Shown in pieces: positions 37,152-46,611 of a DNA stretch of 64,000 bases (position 1 is the first letter of the stretch; each line of letters starts with the position of its first letter). The notes under the pieces were generated by a model. That model had not been told where the DNA came from. It saw only the letters and a list, made by a program, of their open reading frames with translations, and did not search any database. The translations under genes and the position numbers were made by a program. Source of the DNA: Candidatus Paraluminiphilus aquimaris (GTDB lineage Bacteria; Pseudomonadota; Gammaproteobacteria; Pseudomonadales; Halieaceae); NCBI RefSeq assembly GCF_026230195.1, contig NZ_CP036501.1:2542001-2606000 (forward strand). Direction: 5' to 3'.

Positions 37152-38234
37152 TCACTCCCCGAGATAGGTATCAGTGGTGAGGTAAACCCCAACCAATCGC
37201 CGACAAAACACGAGTAGAACAGCCGCCACAGGTAAGGCGATCAAAATGCCAGTGAACCCGGCGAGTTGCCCACCCGCCATCAGAGCAAAAATAACGGCGA
37301 CAGGGTGGAGCCCAATGCGATCCCCTATCAGCATTGGAGTCAGCGCGAAGCTCTCGATGAGCTGACCGAAAATAAATACTGATCCGACGAGGCCCAAGGC
37401 CCATAGATCCAGACCGAATTGCAGATAGGCGACGATCAGTGCACTACCGATACCGATGACTGCGCCCGCATAAGGAATAATGCTGGCTGCGCCCGCCAAG
37501 AGACCGAGCGCGACGGCATAGTTTAAACCGATCAACCAAAGGCCCGTGCTGTAGATCACTGCCTGAGCACTCATGACGACCAACTGGCCCCGTACAAAAG
37601 CCTCCAGGACTGAGTGCGCATCGTTAATAGCCGTTTTAACTCCTCGCACCATTGCACGAGGCACTAGTTTCATGATGGCCGCCATCATGACGTCCCAATC
37701 TCGCATCAAATAAAAAGCGACAACGGGCACCAGGGCCACGTTGAGAAGGCCAGTGAGGAGTGAGAGGCTCGAGGCGGTGACTTGTTGCACGACGCCGCCC
37801 GTCATCTTACCGACTGAAGACCAGTGTTCGCTAAGACTTGTCTGCCAATCGATCTCGGGTAGGTTGATGGGCGTCAGACTGAGCCAAGCCTGTAGTTTTG
37901 GCACCGCAACCAATGCTAACCAGCGATAAGCGTCAGGAATACCTGCAGCAACATCGGATAGTTGCTGTAAGAGGATGGGAGCGACCACAGCTATTATCAG
38001 GATGAGCAGTCCTATGAAGAGTGCAAAAACGATCGCCACACCACTTGTGCGTCCAAAGCCACGATTTTCAAGGCGATCAACCATAGGATCCCCCAGATAA
38101 GCGATCAAGGCGCCAATCGCGAACGGCATTAAAATGTCTCTCAGCCCAATTAGGGCAACGAGTGCAAGGGCTGTCACGATCGCGATACCCAGCCATGGCG
38201 TTTGTGAGGGCTTATAACGCTCGAGGTCGCTCAT
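37152..38234 (-). CDS. AI-2E family (PerM-like) transporter
   Basis: A 360-residue polytopic membrane protein of the AI-2E exporter/PerM family, with about eight hydrophobic segments. ALIAYLGDPMVDRLENRGFGRTSGV near residue 45 and GAASIIPYAGAVIGIG, then IGDRIGLHPVAVIFALMAGGQLAG near the C-terminus are family-defining. Substrate unknown; family members have varied reported roles. The ATG at 38234 overlaps the DUF2066 stop (TAATG) and is preferred over an in-frame start at 38249. Confidence 0.9.
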   Translation of the reverse strand: MSDLERYKPSQTPWLGIAIVTALALVALIGLRDILMPFAIGALIAYLGDPMVDRLENRGFGRTSGVAIVFALFIGLLILIIAVVAPILLQQLSDVAAGIPDAYRWLALVAVPKLQAWLSLTPINLPEIDWQTSLSEHWSSVGKMTGGVVQQVTASSLSLLTGLLNVALVPVVAFYLMRDWDVMMAAIMKLVPRAMVRGVKTAINDAHSVLEAFVRGQLVVMSAQAVIYSTGLWLIGLNYAVALGLLAGAASIIPYAGAVIGIGSALIVAYLQFGLDLWALGLVGSVFIFGQLIESFALTPMLIGDRIGLHPVAVIFALMAGGQLAGFTGILIALPVAAVLLVFCRRLVGVYLTTDTYLGE

Positions 38235-39283
38235 TAGAAAGACTCCCAAATCAATTCAAGCTCGCCACGACGTGTAACGGGCTGAGCCAGCAGGCCCGAG
38301 CGAGAAGGAATGAGTCGTGCAACTTGCTCCGCCGAAGGAACACCCACAACGCGATAAATCACCGTGTCACCGTTCAAGGAGTCAATTCGTAAATCAACGA
38401 GCTGTCCGAGCTCATCAAAGACACTGGATATGGCGCGATAATCGGCATAGGACTTAACGCCTTTGACAGACACGGCAATTGCTTCTGACATCTCGAACTG
38501 CTGCAAGGTCACAGCCAGTGAATCACGCATCGCATCCACTGCCAAATCGACACCGCGATCCCAAATATCGGAGAGCTCAGTGGCCCGAAATTGCAGGTTC
38601 TCTGACTGCTCTGGCCCAACGTAGTACCAGTCAACCAACTTGCTTCCGTCGCTCAAATCGATCCAACGCCCCACCAGCGCGTGCTCCGTTCCATATCTCG
38701 CTGAGGCACGTCTAACTTGATCGAAGTCTCGCTCCCAAATAGCGTTTACCGACAGCGCAGCAGAATCGGCGAGGTCTAGCAGTGGAAAACGGACCTCTAC
38801 TCCACGTAACTCCAAGCGCTCCAGCGAAGGCGCCAGCAATTCCACATCGTCCGATCGGGCAGCAAAACGCCTTGAAAACGGCTCATCGAGTGCTAACCAA
38901 ATTACCAGCGGCGGCCGACGCTGCTCCCAGTACAATATCGAATGGTCTCTGAACAAACTTCTAACAAACGCATCGTCGAATTCGAAAAAGACACGGGTGC
39001 CACCGGCCTGATCATCTTGGTAGCTGTAGAGCAACACATGTGACTGCGCGTTTTGTACCGCTTCGTTAAATGGCGCCTCATCTAAGATTTGCTCATCCCC
39101 TGAAACTCTTACAAACACCCGGGTCAGAGCGTCACCAGCAGCTCGCGCCAACTCACCCGCACTGCGGTCCTCAACAGCCACCGCCTCGGCGAAAAATTCA
39201 TCCGCCGCGAGCGCGATGCCACTACCGAACAAACACGCGGTGGTGATCAAAATTACCAAAGGGTTAGCGTAAATACGTCTCAT
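38234..39283 (-). CDS. DUF2066 exported protein
   Basis: A 349-residue periplasmic or membrane-associated protein of unknown function. The signal peptide MRRIYANPLVILITTACLFG is followed by a cleavage region near ALAA, and the body starts with FFAEAVAVEDRSAGELARAA and ALTRVFVRVSGD, the conserved start of the DUF2066 family. The genes around it (purM divergent, perM and hda downstream) are the known neighbourhood of this family in gammaproteobacteria. It shares an 88-base promoter gap with purM. Confidence 0.88.
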   Translation of the reverse strand: MRRIYANPLVILITTACLFGSGIALAADEFFAEAVAVEDRSAGELARAAGDALTRVFVRVSGDEQILDEAPFNEAVQNAQSHVLLYSYQDDQAGGTRVFFEFDDAFVRSLFRDHSILYWEQRRPPLVIWLALDEPFSRRFAARSDDVELLAPSLERLELRGVEVRFPLLDLADSAALSVNAIWERDFDQVRRASARYGTEHALVGRWIDLSDGSKLVDWYYVGPEQSENLQFRATELSDIWDRGVDLAVDAMRDSLAVTLQQFEMSEAIAVSVKGVKSYADYRAISSVFDELGQLVDLRIDSLNGDTVIYRVVGVPSAEQVARLIPSRSGLLAQPVTRRGELELIWESF

Positions 39284-39371
39284 ATTTGCAGTTTACCAGC
39301 GAAAGTTGCGTTGGTCGCTTTCCTCAAGTAAAGGCAACGAGTAATCTTCCCGACCATACGAGAGGGACGTT

Positions 39372-40412
39372 ATGACAGACCGGCAACAAACCCAAGGATT
39401 AACTTACAAAGATGCGGGCGTTGATATCGACGCCGGCAATGCTTTAGTAGACCGTATCAAACACGTTTCAAAAGCTACACGGCGTCCTGAAGTGCTCGGT
39501 GGGCTCGGGGGCTTCGGTGCACTTTGCGAAATTCCAGAGGGCTATCGCAGCCCAGTGTTGGTATCCGGTACCGATGGCGTTGGCACGAAACTTCGTCTGG
39601 CAATGCAATTGGGAAGGCACGACACGATTGGCATCGACTTGGTTGCCATGTGCAGCAACGATATCGCGGTTGTGGGTGCTGAGCCCCTCTTATTTTTAGA
39701 CTACTACGCGACTGGAAAACTCAATATTGATGTGGCCGCCAAGGTCATTGAAGGCATCGGGAAAGGCTGCGAATTGGCAGGTGCTGCGCTGGTGGGCGGC
39801 GAGACGGCTGAGATGCCAGGCATGTATGAAGGTGAGGACTATGACCTTGCTGGCTTTTGTGTCGGTGTCGTTGAGAAAAATCAAATAATCGATGGCCATA
39901 AGGTTGCGCCAGGGGATGTCATCATAGGCATTGCGTCGTCCGGCCCCCACTCAAACGGCTACTCGCTTATCCGAAAAATTATTGATATCTCGGGCGTTGA
40001 CCTTGCGAGCCCCTGCGGATCAACAACGCTTGCTGATGCGTTAATGGCGCCCACACAAATTTACAATAAACCCCTCCTTGCGCTTCAGCGCGAGATAAAG
40101 CCCCATGCGCTTGCGCACATTACGGGCGGGGGTCTGTTAGAGAATATTCCGCGCGTGCTGCCTGAAGGGTGCTCAGCCGTTCTGGATAAGACCTCTTGGG
40201 ATATGCCGCCAGTATTCACATGGCTTGCAGAGGCGGGGGGCGTCGCTGAAGAAGAGATGCACCGAACCTTTAACTGTGGTGTTGGCATGACGGTAATCGT
40301 CGGTCCAGCAAAAGCTGAAGCGGCCATCCAGCTTCTCAGTGATCACGGCCTAGACTGCTGGGAGCTGGGACGCATCGAAGCTGGTGATGGCTCGGTCGTA
40401 TTCAGTTCCTGA
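39372..40412 (+). CDS. purM: Phosphoribosylformylglycinamidine cyclo-ligase
   Basis: PurM (AIR synthetase) closes the imidazole ring in purine synthesis. The 346-residue protein has [65 protein letters not shown] and [18 protein letters not shown], all diagnostic of the family. GAGGGAC lies just upstream of the ATG. It is 34 bases before purN, the usual purMN operon. Confidence 0.98.
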   Translation: MTDRQQTQGLTYKDAGVDIDAGNALVDRIKHVSKATRRPEVLGGLGGFGALCEIPEGYRSPVLVSGTDGVGTKLRLAMQLGRHDTIGIDLVAMCSNDIAVVGAEPLLFLDYYATGKLNIDVAAKVIEGIGKGCELAGAALVGGETAEMPGMYEGEDYDLAGFCVGVVEKNQIIDGHKVAPGDVIIGIASSGPHSNGYSLIRKIIDISGVDLASPCGSTTLADALMAPTQIYNKPLLALQREIKPHALAHITGGGLLENIPRVLPEGCSAVLDKTSWDMPPVFTWLAEAGGVAEEEMHRTFNCGVGMTVIVGPAKAEAAIQLLSDHGLDCWELGRIEAGDGSVVFSS

Positions 40413-40446
40413 GTGAAGCCCACTGAGACGGCCTTAGGACATATCC

Positions 40447-41136
40447 TTGCAAGAGTCGATTACAACGCCCGCGAAGAAATCATTGAAGAACATTGTCATT
40501 CTGATTTCGGGCCGGGGCTCAAATATGGAAGTCTTCCTAGAGGCTGCCACTAGCGGAGCGCTTGCGGGAAACATTGTCAGCGTCATCAGTAACCGACCCG
40601 ACGCTCAAGGCATCATCACCGCCAGAAATCGTGGTATTGCGACAACTGTTATTGATCACCAACAGTTCGCAACGCGCGAAGCTTTTGATGCGGCGCTCGC
40701 AGACGAGGTCGCGGCTCATAACCCTGACGTCGTTGTCCTTGCGGGCTTCATGCGCATTTTAACCCCCGTCTTTATCAATCGATTTTTAGGCAAGTTGGTG
40801 AACATTCACCCGTCTTTGTTGCCTAAATACGCAGGTCTGCATACGCATCAACGCGCCATCGATGCGGGTGATAAAGAAGCGGGAGCCACTGTGCACTACG
40901 TAACCAATGAACTTGATGGGGGTCCTGCAATCCTGCAGGCGCGAGTCAACATAGCGAACACTGATGATGCTCAAACACTCGCTTGTAAGGTGCTTGAGGT
41001 TGAACACCTTATATTTCCCGAGGCGGTAAATTGGCACTTGCAAGGGCGTGTAGTTCACGCAAACCAGGGCGCACAACTCGATGGTGAGCTCTTGCCACCC
41101 ACGGGTGCCCAGTGGAAACACCCCCGTGGTGAATAA
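40447..41136 (+). CDS. purN: Phosphoribosylglycinamide formyltransferase PurN
   Basis: PurN transfers formyl from 10-formyl-THF to GAR. The core KNIVILISGRGSNMEVFL, the catalytic VNIHPSLLPKYAGLHTHQRAI with His, and VHYVTNELDGGPAILQARV with the catalytic Asp region are present. The start is a TTG at 40447, supported by AGGA 7 bases upstream and a stop in frame at 40435; another TTG at 40483 would match the shorter E. coli N-terminus but lacks a good ribosome site. 229 residues. Its 3' end overlaps the DUF3108 gene by 8 bases. Confidence 0.95.
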   Translation: MQESITTPAKKSLKNIVILISGRGSNMEVFLEAATSGALAGNIVSVISNRPDAQGIITARNRGIATTVIDHQQFATREAFDAALADEVAAHNPDVVVLAGFMRILTPVFINRFLGKLVNIHPSLLPKYAGLHTHQRAIDAGDKEAGATVHYVTNELDGGPAILQARVNIANTDDAQTLACKVLEVEHLIFPEAVNWHLQGRVVHANQGAQLDGELLPPTGAQWKHPRGE

Positions 41137-41857
41137 ACACTTGTCACGGTGTTTTGGCTGGCAAATGACCGCCGCCCTCTCGCTCGTTATGACTTCCATA
41201 AATTGTTCATCGGCTTTAGCTGAGGCGTTCAAAATAAGGCCCTTTGAGGCCGTATATGAGACAAGCGCACTCGGCATGACACTCGATTTAACGCGAACAT
41301 TAGTGCGCGAGGGCGATGTTTACCGCCTAAAGAGTAGCGGTAAAAATTTTCTCATTAAGATGGATGAATCGGCCGAGTTCCGAATAAACGAAACCGGTAT
41401 TGAAGGCATCCGTTTTGATTCAAAAGTCAGGACCTTGAAGACCAACAAGCGCTCCGTTGAATTCGATACAGAGAATGGTTTAATCAAAAGCTTGAAGCGT
41501 GGCAAGTGGACCGAGCACCCCTTGTCACCCGGCATACTCGATCAGTTTTCGCAGCAACAGCAGCTGCGACTGACACTTATGCGCTCGAGTGAACCACCCA
41601 GCACCTTACAGTTCCGTGTCGTGGACGGTGCCAAGATTAGTGATAAGTCTTGGCTTAGATTACCCAATGAGACCCTAAAAACACCGCTCGGTGAAATAGA
41701 TACCGTTCGCTATCAGGCGCAACACAAAAATCCTAAAAAACGGGCCTCGGAGATATGGCTGGCACCCAGCCTCGACTACCTGATGTTAAAGACGAAGCAC
41801 GTCGAGGGCGCCTCAACCATTAAAGTGGACATTAAGACACTCACTTGGCTGGATTAG
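41129..41857 (+). CDS. DUF3108 exported protein
   Basis: A 242-residue exported protein of the DUF3108 family, commonly found right after purN. From the GTG at 41129 the N-terminus is MNKHLSRCFGWQ, followed by a hydrophobic core ending SSALA, a plausible Sec signal peptide. The body begins FKIRPFEAVYETSALGMTL, with the long beta-rich pattern of this family (RTLVREGDVYRLKSSG, and PLGEIDTVRYQ). The frame is open to 41081 inside purN; the ATG at 41165 is an alternative. Function not established. Confidence 0.78.
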   Translation: MNKHLSRCFGWQMTAALSLVMTSINCSSALAEAFKIRPFEAVYETSALGMTLDLTRTLVREGDVYRLKSSGKNFLIKMDESAEFRINETGIEGIRFDSKVRTLKTNKRSVEFDTENGLIKSLKRGKWTEHPLSPGILDQFSQQQQLRLTLMRSSEPPSTLQFRVVDGAKISDKSWLRLPNETLKTPLGEIDTVRYQAQHKNPKKRASEIWLAPSLDYLMLKTKHVEGASTIKVDIKTLTWLD

Positions 41858-42007
41858 GTGGCATTTTCCGCCCACCGCTAGTGACAACGCGCCCGCACCC
41901 CATGCACTGAGTTTAAACCGCGTCCTTTTGGTTCAACCAAGATGATGTGCAGAGCAGAATGCCAATCGAGACTGGGGGCACCCATGGCGTCGCACCACGC
42001 CTTAAAC

Positions 42008-42031
42008 CCGAATACTTACTCGGCTTTTTTT
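42008..42031 (+). terminator. Possible intrinsic terminator after the DUF3108 gene
   Basis: CCGA (42008-42011) and TCGG (42020-42023), extendable by three A-T pairs across a mismatch, form a weak hairpin followed by seven T residues (42025-42031) in the 227-base gap between the convergent DUF3108 and dcd genes. The rest of the gap contains no supported gene. Confidence 0.4.
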
Positions 42032-42084
42032 GTAGGGCTTGGATATCCCGCCCCTAGGCTACGTGGCGAGTTGCTCAAAAAGAC

Positions 42085-42651
42085 TTATGTCTTTGGCAAC
42101 GTGACGCCCGTCTGCCCCTGGTATTTTCCTCCACGGTCAGCATAGCTCGTCTCGCAAACCTCGTCAGACTCAAAGAACAACATTTGCGCTACGCCTTCAT
42201 TTGCGTAGATTTTTGCAGGCAGCGTGGTGGTATTGGAAAACTCGAGTGTGACATGCCCCTCCCACTCGGGTTCTAGTGGCGTCACATTTACGATAATGCC
42301 GCAGCGTGCATAGGTCGACTTACCCAGACAGACCGTCAATACATTCCGGGGTATTCTGAAGTATTCGACCGTGCGAGCGAGCGCAAACGAGTTGGGTGGT
42401 ATGACACAAACATCGCTCTCGACGTCAACAAAGGAGTTGCTATCGAATGCCTTAGGGTCAACCGTTGCCGAGTTAATATTAGTGAAGACTTTAAATTCAC
42501 GAGAGCAACGCACGTCGTAGCCATAGCTGGACGTACCGTAGGAAATCAGCTTTTCACCGTCCTTGTGTCTGACTTGCCCTGCTTCAAAGGGCTCAATCAT
42601 TTTGTGCTGATCGGCCATTCGACGAATCCAAAGATCTGACTTAATACTCAC
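42085..42651 (-). CDS. dcd: dCTP deaminase
   Basis: Dcd deaminates dCTP to dUTP, the main route to dTMP in many gammaproteobacteria. The 188-residue trimer-type protein shows [60 protein letters not shown] with the catalytic Glu, and the C-terminal [12 protein letters not shown] nucleotide-binding tail. Identity is unambiguous. It lies 44 bases downstream of the mrp/apbC gene on the same strand. Confidence 0.97.
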   Translation of the reverse strand: MSIKSDLWIRRMADQHKMIEPFEAGQVRHKDGEKLISYGTSSYGYDVRCSREFKVFTNINSATVDPKAFDSNSFVDVESDVCVIPPNSFALARTVEYFRIPRNVLTVCLGKSTYARCGIIVNVTPLEPEWEGHVTLEFSNTTTLPAKIYANEGVAQMLFFESDEVCETSYADRGGKYQGQTGVTLPKT

Positions 42652-42695
42652 ATTTACTCCTGAAGTTTTTTGTTACTGAGCCGGGCTTACCATGC

Positions 42696-43508
42696 CTAGT
42701 CAGTCATGCTTATAGTGGGCGCTGCAGGGCGCGCAGCCTTATCCAGCGATGCCATAATGACCGATGCGGCATCACGGTAAGCTAATGCGCCTGCGTTATC
42801 TGGCTCTGCAAGAACAATCGGCTCTCCTGCGTCGCTAGTTTCGCGAATACGTCTCGACAGAGGAATATTCGCAAGCAAACGCGAATCGTATTCATTTGCT
42901 AGGTTCTCGCCTCCCTCGCTGCCAAAAATTGGGTCTTCATGACCGCAATTAGAACAGACATGCGTCGCCATATTCTGAATCATCCCGAGCACTGGCACAG
43001 AGACTTTATTGAACATTTCAACAGCGCGCCTTGCGTCAATGAGTGCAATATCTTGGGGAGTGGTGACTACGACGACACCGGAGAGTTGTGTTCTCTGAGA
43101 GAGTGTTAACTGAATATCGCCTGTGCCCGGTGGCATATCGACAAATAAAACATCCAGATCACCCCAACGGGTGGATTCAATCATTTGCTGAAGTGCTCCG
43201 CTGGCCATCGGCCCGCGCCAAACCATGGCTGTTTTTTCACGTGTCAAAAAGGCCATCGACATCGAAGCGACTCCCTGCGCCTCAATGGGAAGAAAAATCT
43301 TTTCTTCAACCACCTCAGGCATAACGCCGTCTGCCACACCCAGTAAGCGGGCTTGGCTCGGTCCATAGATATCGGCATCGAGCAGTCCCGCTTTAAAGCC
43401 GAGCTGTGCAGCGGCCACCGCGAGGTTCACGGATACGGTCGATTTACCCACACCACCTTTACCAGACGCTATGGCCACGACATGCTTAACTGTGCTGACG
43501 CCCTGCAC
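42696..43508 (-). CDS. apbC: Mrp/ApbC iron-sulfur cluster carrier ATPase (short form)
   Basis: A P-loop ATPase that binds and transfers Fe-S clusters. The deviant Walker A is IASGKGGVGKSTVSVNLA, followed by GLLDADIYGPSQARLLG, VDMPPGTGDIQLTLSQ and the cluster-binding CxxC in HVCSNCGHED. It lacks the N-terminal MIP18/DUF59 domain of E. coli Mrp. GTG at 43508 (MQGVSTVKHVV) is preferred because GGAGG lies 8 bases upstream; the frame extends to a GTG at 43523 without a good site. 270 residues. Divergent from metG with about 150 bases between starts. Confidence 0.93.
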   Translation of the reverse strand: MQGVSTVKHVVAIASGKGGVGKSTVSVNLAVAAAQLGFKAGLLDADIYGPSQARLLGVADGVMPEVVEEKIFLPIEAQGVASMSMAFLTREKTAMVWRGPMASGALQQMIESTRWGDLDVLFVDMPPGTGDIQLTLSQRTQLSGVVVVTTPQDIALIDARRAVEMFNKVSVPVLGMIQNMATHVCSNCGHEDPIFGSEGGENLANEYDSRLLANIPLSRRIRETSDAGEPIVLAEPDNAGALAYRDAASVIMASLDKAARPAAPTISMTD

Positions 43509-43657
43509 TATTTTAGCCTCCACCGAAAAAGTCGCGAGTATATATCAGCAGCTCTCCGATAGGTGATATGTAATCAGTTGTGAACAAGTGACAACAGCTG
43601 TTCCCGATCGTCCTGTAACGCTACAATAGCGCCCGTTTTACAGTGAGCCCATAATCA

Positions 43658-45295
43658 ATGTCATCGCGCAAGATACTCGTCACGTCTGCCCTGCCCTACG
43701 CTAACGCTCCATTGCACTTGGGGCACATGTTAGAGCAAGTGCAAACCGATATTTGGGTAAGGTTTCAACGCTCACGCGGCAACCATTGCCAGTATGTCTG
43801 CGCCGACGACGCTCACGGTACCGCCATCATGTTGTCGGCGGAAAAACAGGGCGTCACCCCCCAAGCCCACATCGGAAATATTAAGGCGTTGCACGAAGCC
43901 GATTCAGCTGGTTTTCACATTTCGTTCGACAACTACCATTCAACGCACTCGCCTGAAAATAAAGCCTGGTCTGAGACGATTTTCCAACGTTTGGAAGCCA
44001 ACGATCACATTGCTGTGAGAAGTGTTGTGCAAGCCTACGACGAGGTAAAAGGTCTATTTCTGGCCGATCGCTTTATTAAAGGTACGTGCCCAAAATGTAA
44101 GACCCCGGACCAGTACGGCGATAATTGCGAAGCCTGCGGCGCGACTTACTCGCCCACGGAAGTCATCGATCCAATCTCTGCCTTGTCCGGTTCCACACCC
44201 GTCGAAAAAGCATCTGATCATTTATTTTTCAAGCTGAGCGCCTTTCAAGAGCTCTTGGCGGATTGGGTCTCGGGTGAGCAACTGCAGACGCCGATTGCTA
44301 ATAAACTTCGAGAATGGATTGATGCTGGACTCCAGGATTGGGACATCTCGCGAGATGCACCCTATTTTGGCTTTGAGATCCCGGGGTATCCCGAAAAGTA
44401 TTTTTATGTGTGGCTGGACGCACCCATAGGCTACATCGCGAGCCATCAAAATCTGTGCGCGCGAACCGGGGATGATTTCGAGAGCTTCTGGCAGCCGGGT
44501 AATGACACAGAGCTCTATCATTTCATCGGCAAGGACATCATTAACTTTCACGGGCTGTTCTGGCCCGCCATGTTAGCGAGTGCTGGACTGCGTCAGCCGA
44601 CTGCGATTTTTGCGCACGGGTTCCTAACCGTAGATGGGACCAAAATGTCAAAAAGCCGCGGTACGTTTATTATGGCGTCCACCTACCTTGACCACCTCGA
44701 CGCGGAATATCTCCGCTATTACTTTGCCGCGAAACTCAGCCCTAATGTCGACGACATGGACTTGAATCTCGAGGATTTTATACAGCGAGTTAACAGCGAT
44801 CTTGTTGGCAAAGTAGTGAATATCGCGAGTCGCTGCTCGGGGTTCTTGCGTAAACGCTTCGACAACGAAATCAGCACTACTTGCAGTGAGCCCGCGTTTA
44901 TCAATGAGCTTATCAGTGCCGGTGATTCGATTGCTGCTCTCTACGAAACGCGCGATTTCCAGCGCGCAATGCGTGAAATTATCGCCCTGGCGGATCGCGC
45001 AAACCAATATATCGATGAGAAGAAGCCGTGGGTTCTCGCCAAAGAAGAGGGTCGCGATCAAGACGTTCAAGATGCCTGCTCGGTGGGTATTAACTGTTTC
45101 AGGGTACTCATGACTTACTTGAAGCCCGTTCTGCCGGTTATGGGACAAAAGAGTGAGGAATTCTTGGGGCTAACGCTTAACTGGACTGACCTGCAAGGCC
45201 CGCTGGAAGGTCATAAGATCAACAAGTTCTCGCCACTAATTCAGAGAATCGACCCCGAGGCTGTGACAGCCATGGTGGAAGCGAGTAAGCATTAA
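43658..45295 (+). CDS. metG: Methionyl-tRNA synthetase, without C-terminal domain
   Basis: MetRS charges tRNA-Met. The class I motifs are [15 protein letters not shown] (HxGH type) and [12 protein letters not shown] (KMSKS, near residue 330); a zinc knuckle [18 protein letters not shown] lies at about 145-162. The protein is 545 residues and stops after the anticodon-binding helical domain, so the C-terminal dimerisation/tRNA-binding domain of the about 677-residue E. coli enzyme is missing. The 114 bases that follow before rsxA hold no reading frame for it, so this is not a recent frameshift. Confidence 0.96.
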   Translation: MSSRKILVTSALPYANAPLHLGHMLEQVQTDIWVRFQRSRGNHCQYVCADDAHGTAIMLSAEKQGVTPQAHIGNIKALHEADSAGFHISFDNYHSTHSPENKAWSETIFQRLEANDHIAVRSVVQAYDEVKGLFLADRFIKGTCPKCKTPDQYGDNCEACGATYSPTEVIDPISALSGSTPVEKASDHLFFKLSAFQELLADWVSGEQLQTPIANKLREWIDAGLQDWDISRDAPYFGFEIPGYPEKYFYVWLDAPIGYIASHQNLCARTGDDFESFWQPGNDTELYHFIGKDIINFHGLFWPAMLASAGLRQPTAIFAHGFLTVDGTKMSKSRGTFIMASTYLDHLDAEYLRYYFAAKLSPNVDDMDLNLEDFIQRVNSDLVGKVVNIASRCSGFLRKRFDNEISTTCSEPAFINELISAGDSIAALYETRDFQRAMREIIALADRANQYIDEKKPWVLAKEEGRDQDVQDACSVGINCFRVLMTYLKPVLPVMGQKSEEFLGLTLNWTDLQGPLEGHKINKFSPLIQRIDPEAVTAMVEASKH

Positions 45296-45345
45296 ACCGA
45301 TAACGCCAGGCACTATTGCTATTCCAAACTATCACTGTTCGATCG

Positions 45346-45365
45346 CCTTACTATTCCTTACTATT
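45346..45365 (+). repeat. Tandem 10-bp repeat upstream of the rsx operon
   Basis: Two exact, adjacent copies of CCTTACTATT occupy 45346-45355 and 45356-45365, about 45 bases before the rsxA ATG. Both contain a TACTAT that resembles a -10 element, so the duplication may provide or duplicate a promoter element for rsxABCDGE. A length-variable tandem here would be easy to compare between strains. Confidence 0.6.
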
Positions 45366-45409
45366 AGGTGCAGTTGAATGAGACAGGTCAAAAAGCCTGC
45401 TGGAGTAAG

Positions 45410-45988
45410 ATGCTAGGGGACTATGCCGTACTGCTGGTTGCCGCAGTGCTGGTCAACAATTTCGTACTGGTCCAGTTTTTGGGCCTGTGCCCCTTTATGG
45501 GCGTTTCAAACAAGCTCGATACGGCAATCGGTATGTCCGCCGCAACGACCTTCGTTCTAACACTTGCCTCGGTTTGCAGTTACCTCACGTATCGCTACTT
45601 ACTCGAACCGCTCGATTTGACGTACCTTCGAACACTATCGTTTATTCTCGTGATCGCGGTCGTTGTCCAATTTACGGAGATGGTTGTCCGAAAAACCAGC
45701 CCGCTGCTGCACCGGGTGCTTGGTGTTTATTTACCCCTCATCACAACGAATTGTGCGGTTTTGGGTGTTGCGCTGTTGAACATCAATCAAGCGCACAACT
45801 TTATGCAAAGCCTCATCTATGGCATGGGCGCGGCACTGGGATTCTCCTTGGTGCTGGTGCTGTTTGCTGCGATGCGCGAACGCCTCGTCGTGGCTGACGT
45901 TCCCGAAGCCTTCCAAGGTGCCGCGATTGGTATGGTCACCGCTGGGCTCGCGTCGCTGGCTTTCATGGGCTTTGCTGGGTTGGTCTGA
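45410..45988 (+). CDS. rsxA: Rsx/Rnf complex subunit A
   Basis: RsxA is an integral membrane subunit of the Rnf-type electron-transport complex that moves electrons between NADH and ferredoxin-like carriers and, in E. coli, keeps SoxR reduced. [20 protein letters not shown] and [20 protein letters not shown] with [19 protein letters not shown] are nearly invariant in RsxA. The ATG at 45410 (MLGDYAVLL) matches the family N-terminus and has GGAG 5 bases upstream; the frame extends to a TTG at 45368. 192 residues, six membrane segments. First gene of the operon. Confidence 0.96.
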   Translation: MLGDYAVLLVAAVLVNNFVLVQFLGLCPFMGVSNKLDTAIGMSAATTFVLTLASVCSYLTYRYLLEPLDLTYLRTLSFILVIAVVVQFTEMVVRKTSPLLHRVLGVYLPLITTNCAVLGVALLNINQAHNFMQSLIYGMGAALGFSLVLVLFAAMRERLVVADVPEAFQGAAIGMVTAGLASLAFMGFAGLV

Positions 45989-46611
45989 TGATTGAGATGA
46001 TTCTCGCCAATCCGATATTGCTAGCACTCGCCGCATTGGTGGGTATGGCTATCGTTTTCGGTGCGCTTTTGGGCTTTGCGGCTGTCCGCTTTGAAGTTGA
46101 AGGGAATCCGCTCTCCGATCAAATCAATAGCATTCTTCCACAAACGCAGTGCGGCCAGTGCGGCTATCCCGGTTGCAGGCCTTACGCAGAGGCGATTGCC
46201 GAGGGTGATTCGATTAACAAGTGCCCTCCGGGTGGCGAAGATACCATTCAAGCGCTGGCAAACTTGTTGGACGTTGAGCCCGAGCCACTGGATGCAGAGC
46301 ACGGTATCGAAGCCGAGCCCACCGTTGCCTTTATCCGGGAGGATGAGTGTATTGGTTGCACAAAGTGCATTCAGGCGTGTCCTGTTGATGCAATCTTGGG
46401 TGCAGCCAAACAAATGCACACCGTTATTATCGATGAGTGCACGGGCTGTGACTTGTGTGTTGAGCCCTGCCCTGTCGATTGTATTGACATGATTCCAAGG
46501 AAAGGCGGTATTCAGCATTGGTACTGGCCACTGCCCAATGAAGCCTCCAGCGATAACCTTATTGCCACTGACAGGCCTTCAGAGAATACGCGGGAGCAGG
46601 CCGCGGCATGA
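45988..46611 (+). CDS. rsxB: Rsx/Rnf complex subunit B (ferredoxin)
   Basis: RsxB is a membrane-anchored iron-sulfur protein. It has an N-terminal transmembrane helix, the 4Fe-4S domain [20 protein letters not shown] (near residues 50-70) and two ferredoxin-type clusters [16 protein letters not shown] and [16 protein letters not shown] (about 125-175). 207 residues. The start overlaps the rsxA stop (TGATG) and the stop overlaps the rsxC start by 4 bases. Confidence 0.96.
   Translation: MIEMILANPILLALAALVGMAIVFGALLGFAAVRFEVEGNPLSDQINSILPQTQCGQCGYPGCRPYAEAIAEGDSINKCPPGGEDTIQALANLLDVEPEPLDAEHGIEAEPTVAFIREDECIGCTKCIQACPVDAILGAAKQMHTVIIDECTGCDLCVEPCPVDCIDMIPRKGGIQHWYWPLPNEASSDNLIATDRPSENTREQAAA

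Noticed and set aside
41942-42145. 67-codon plus-strand frame in the DUF3108-dcd gap
   Set aside because: Runs into dcd on the opposite strand and crosses a probable terminator; no homology recognised.
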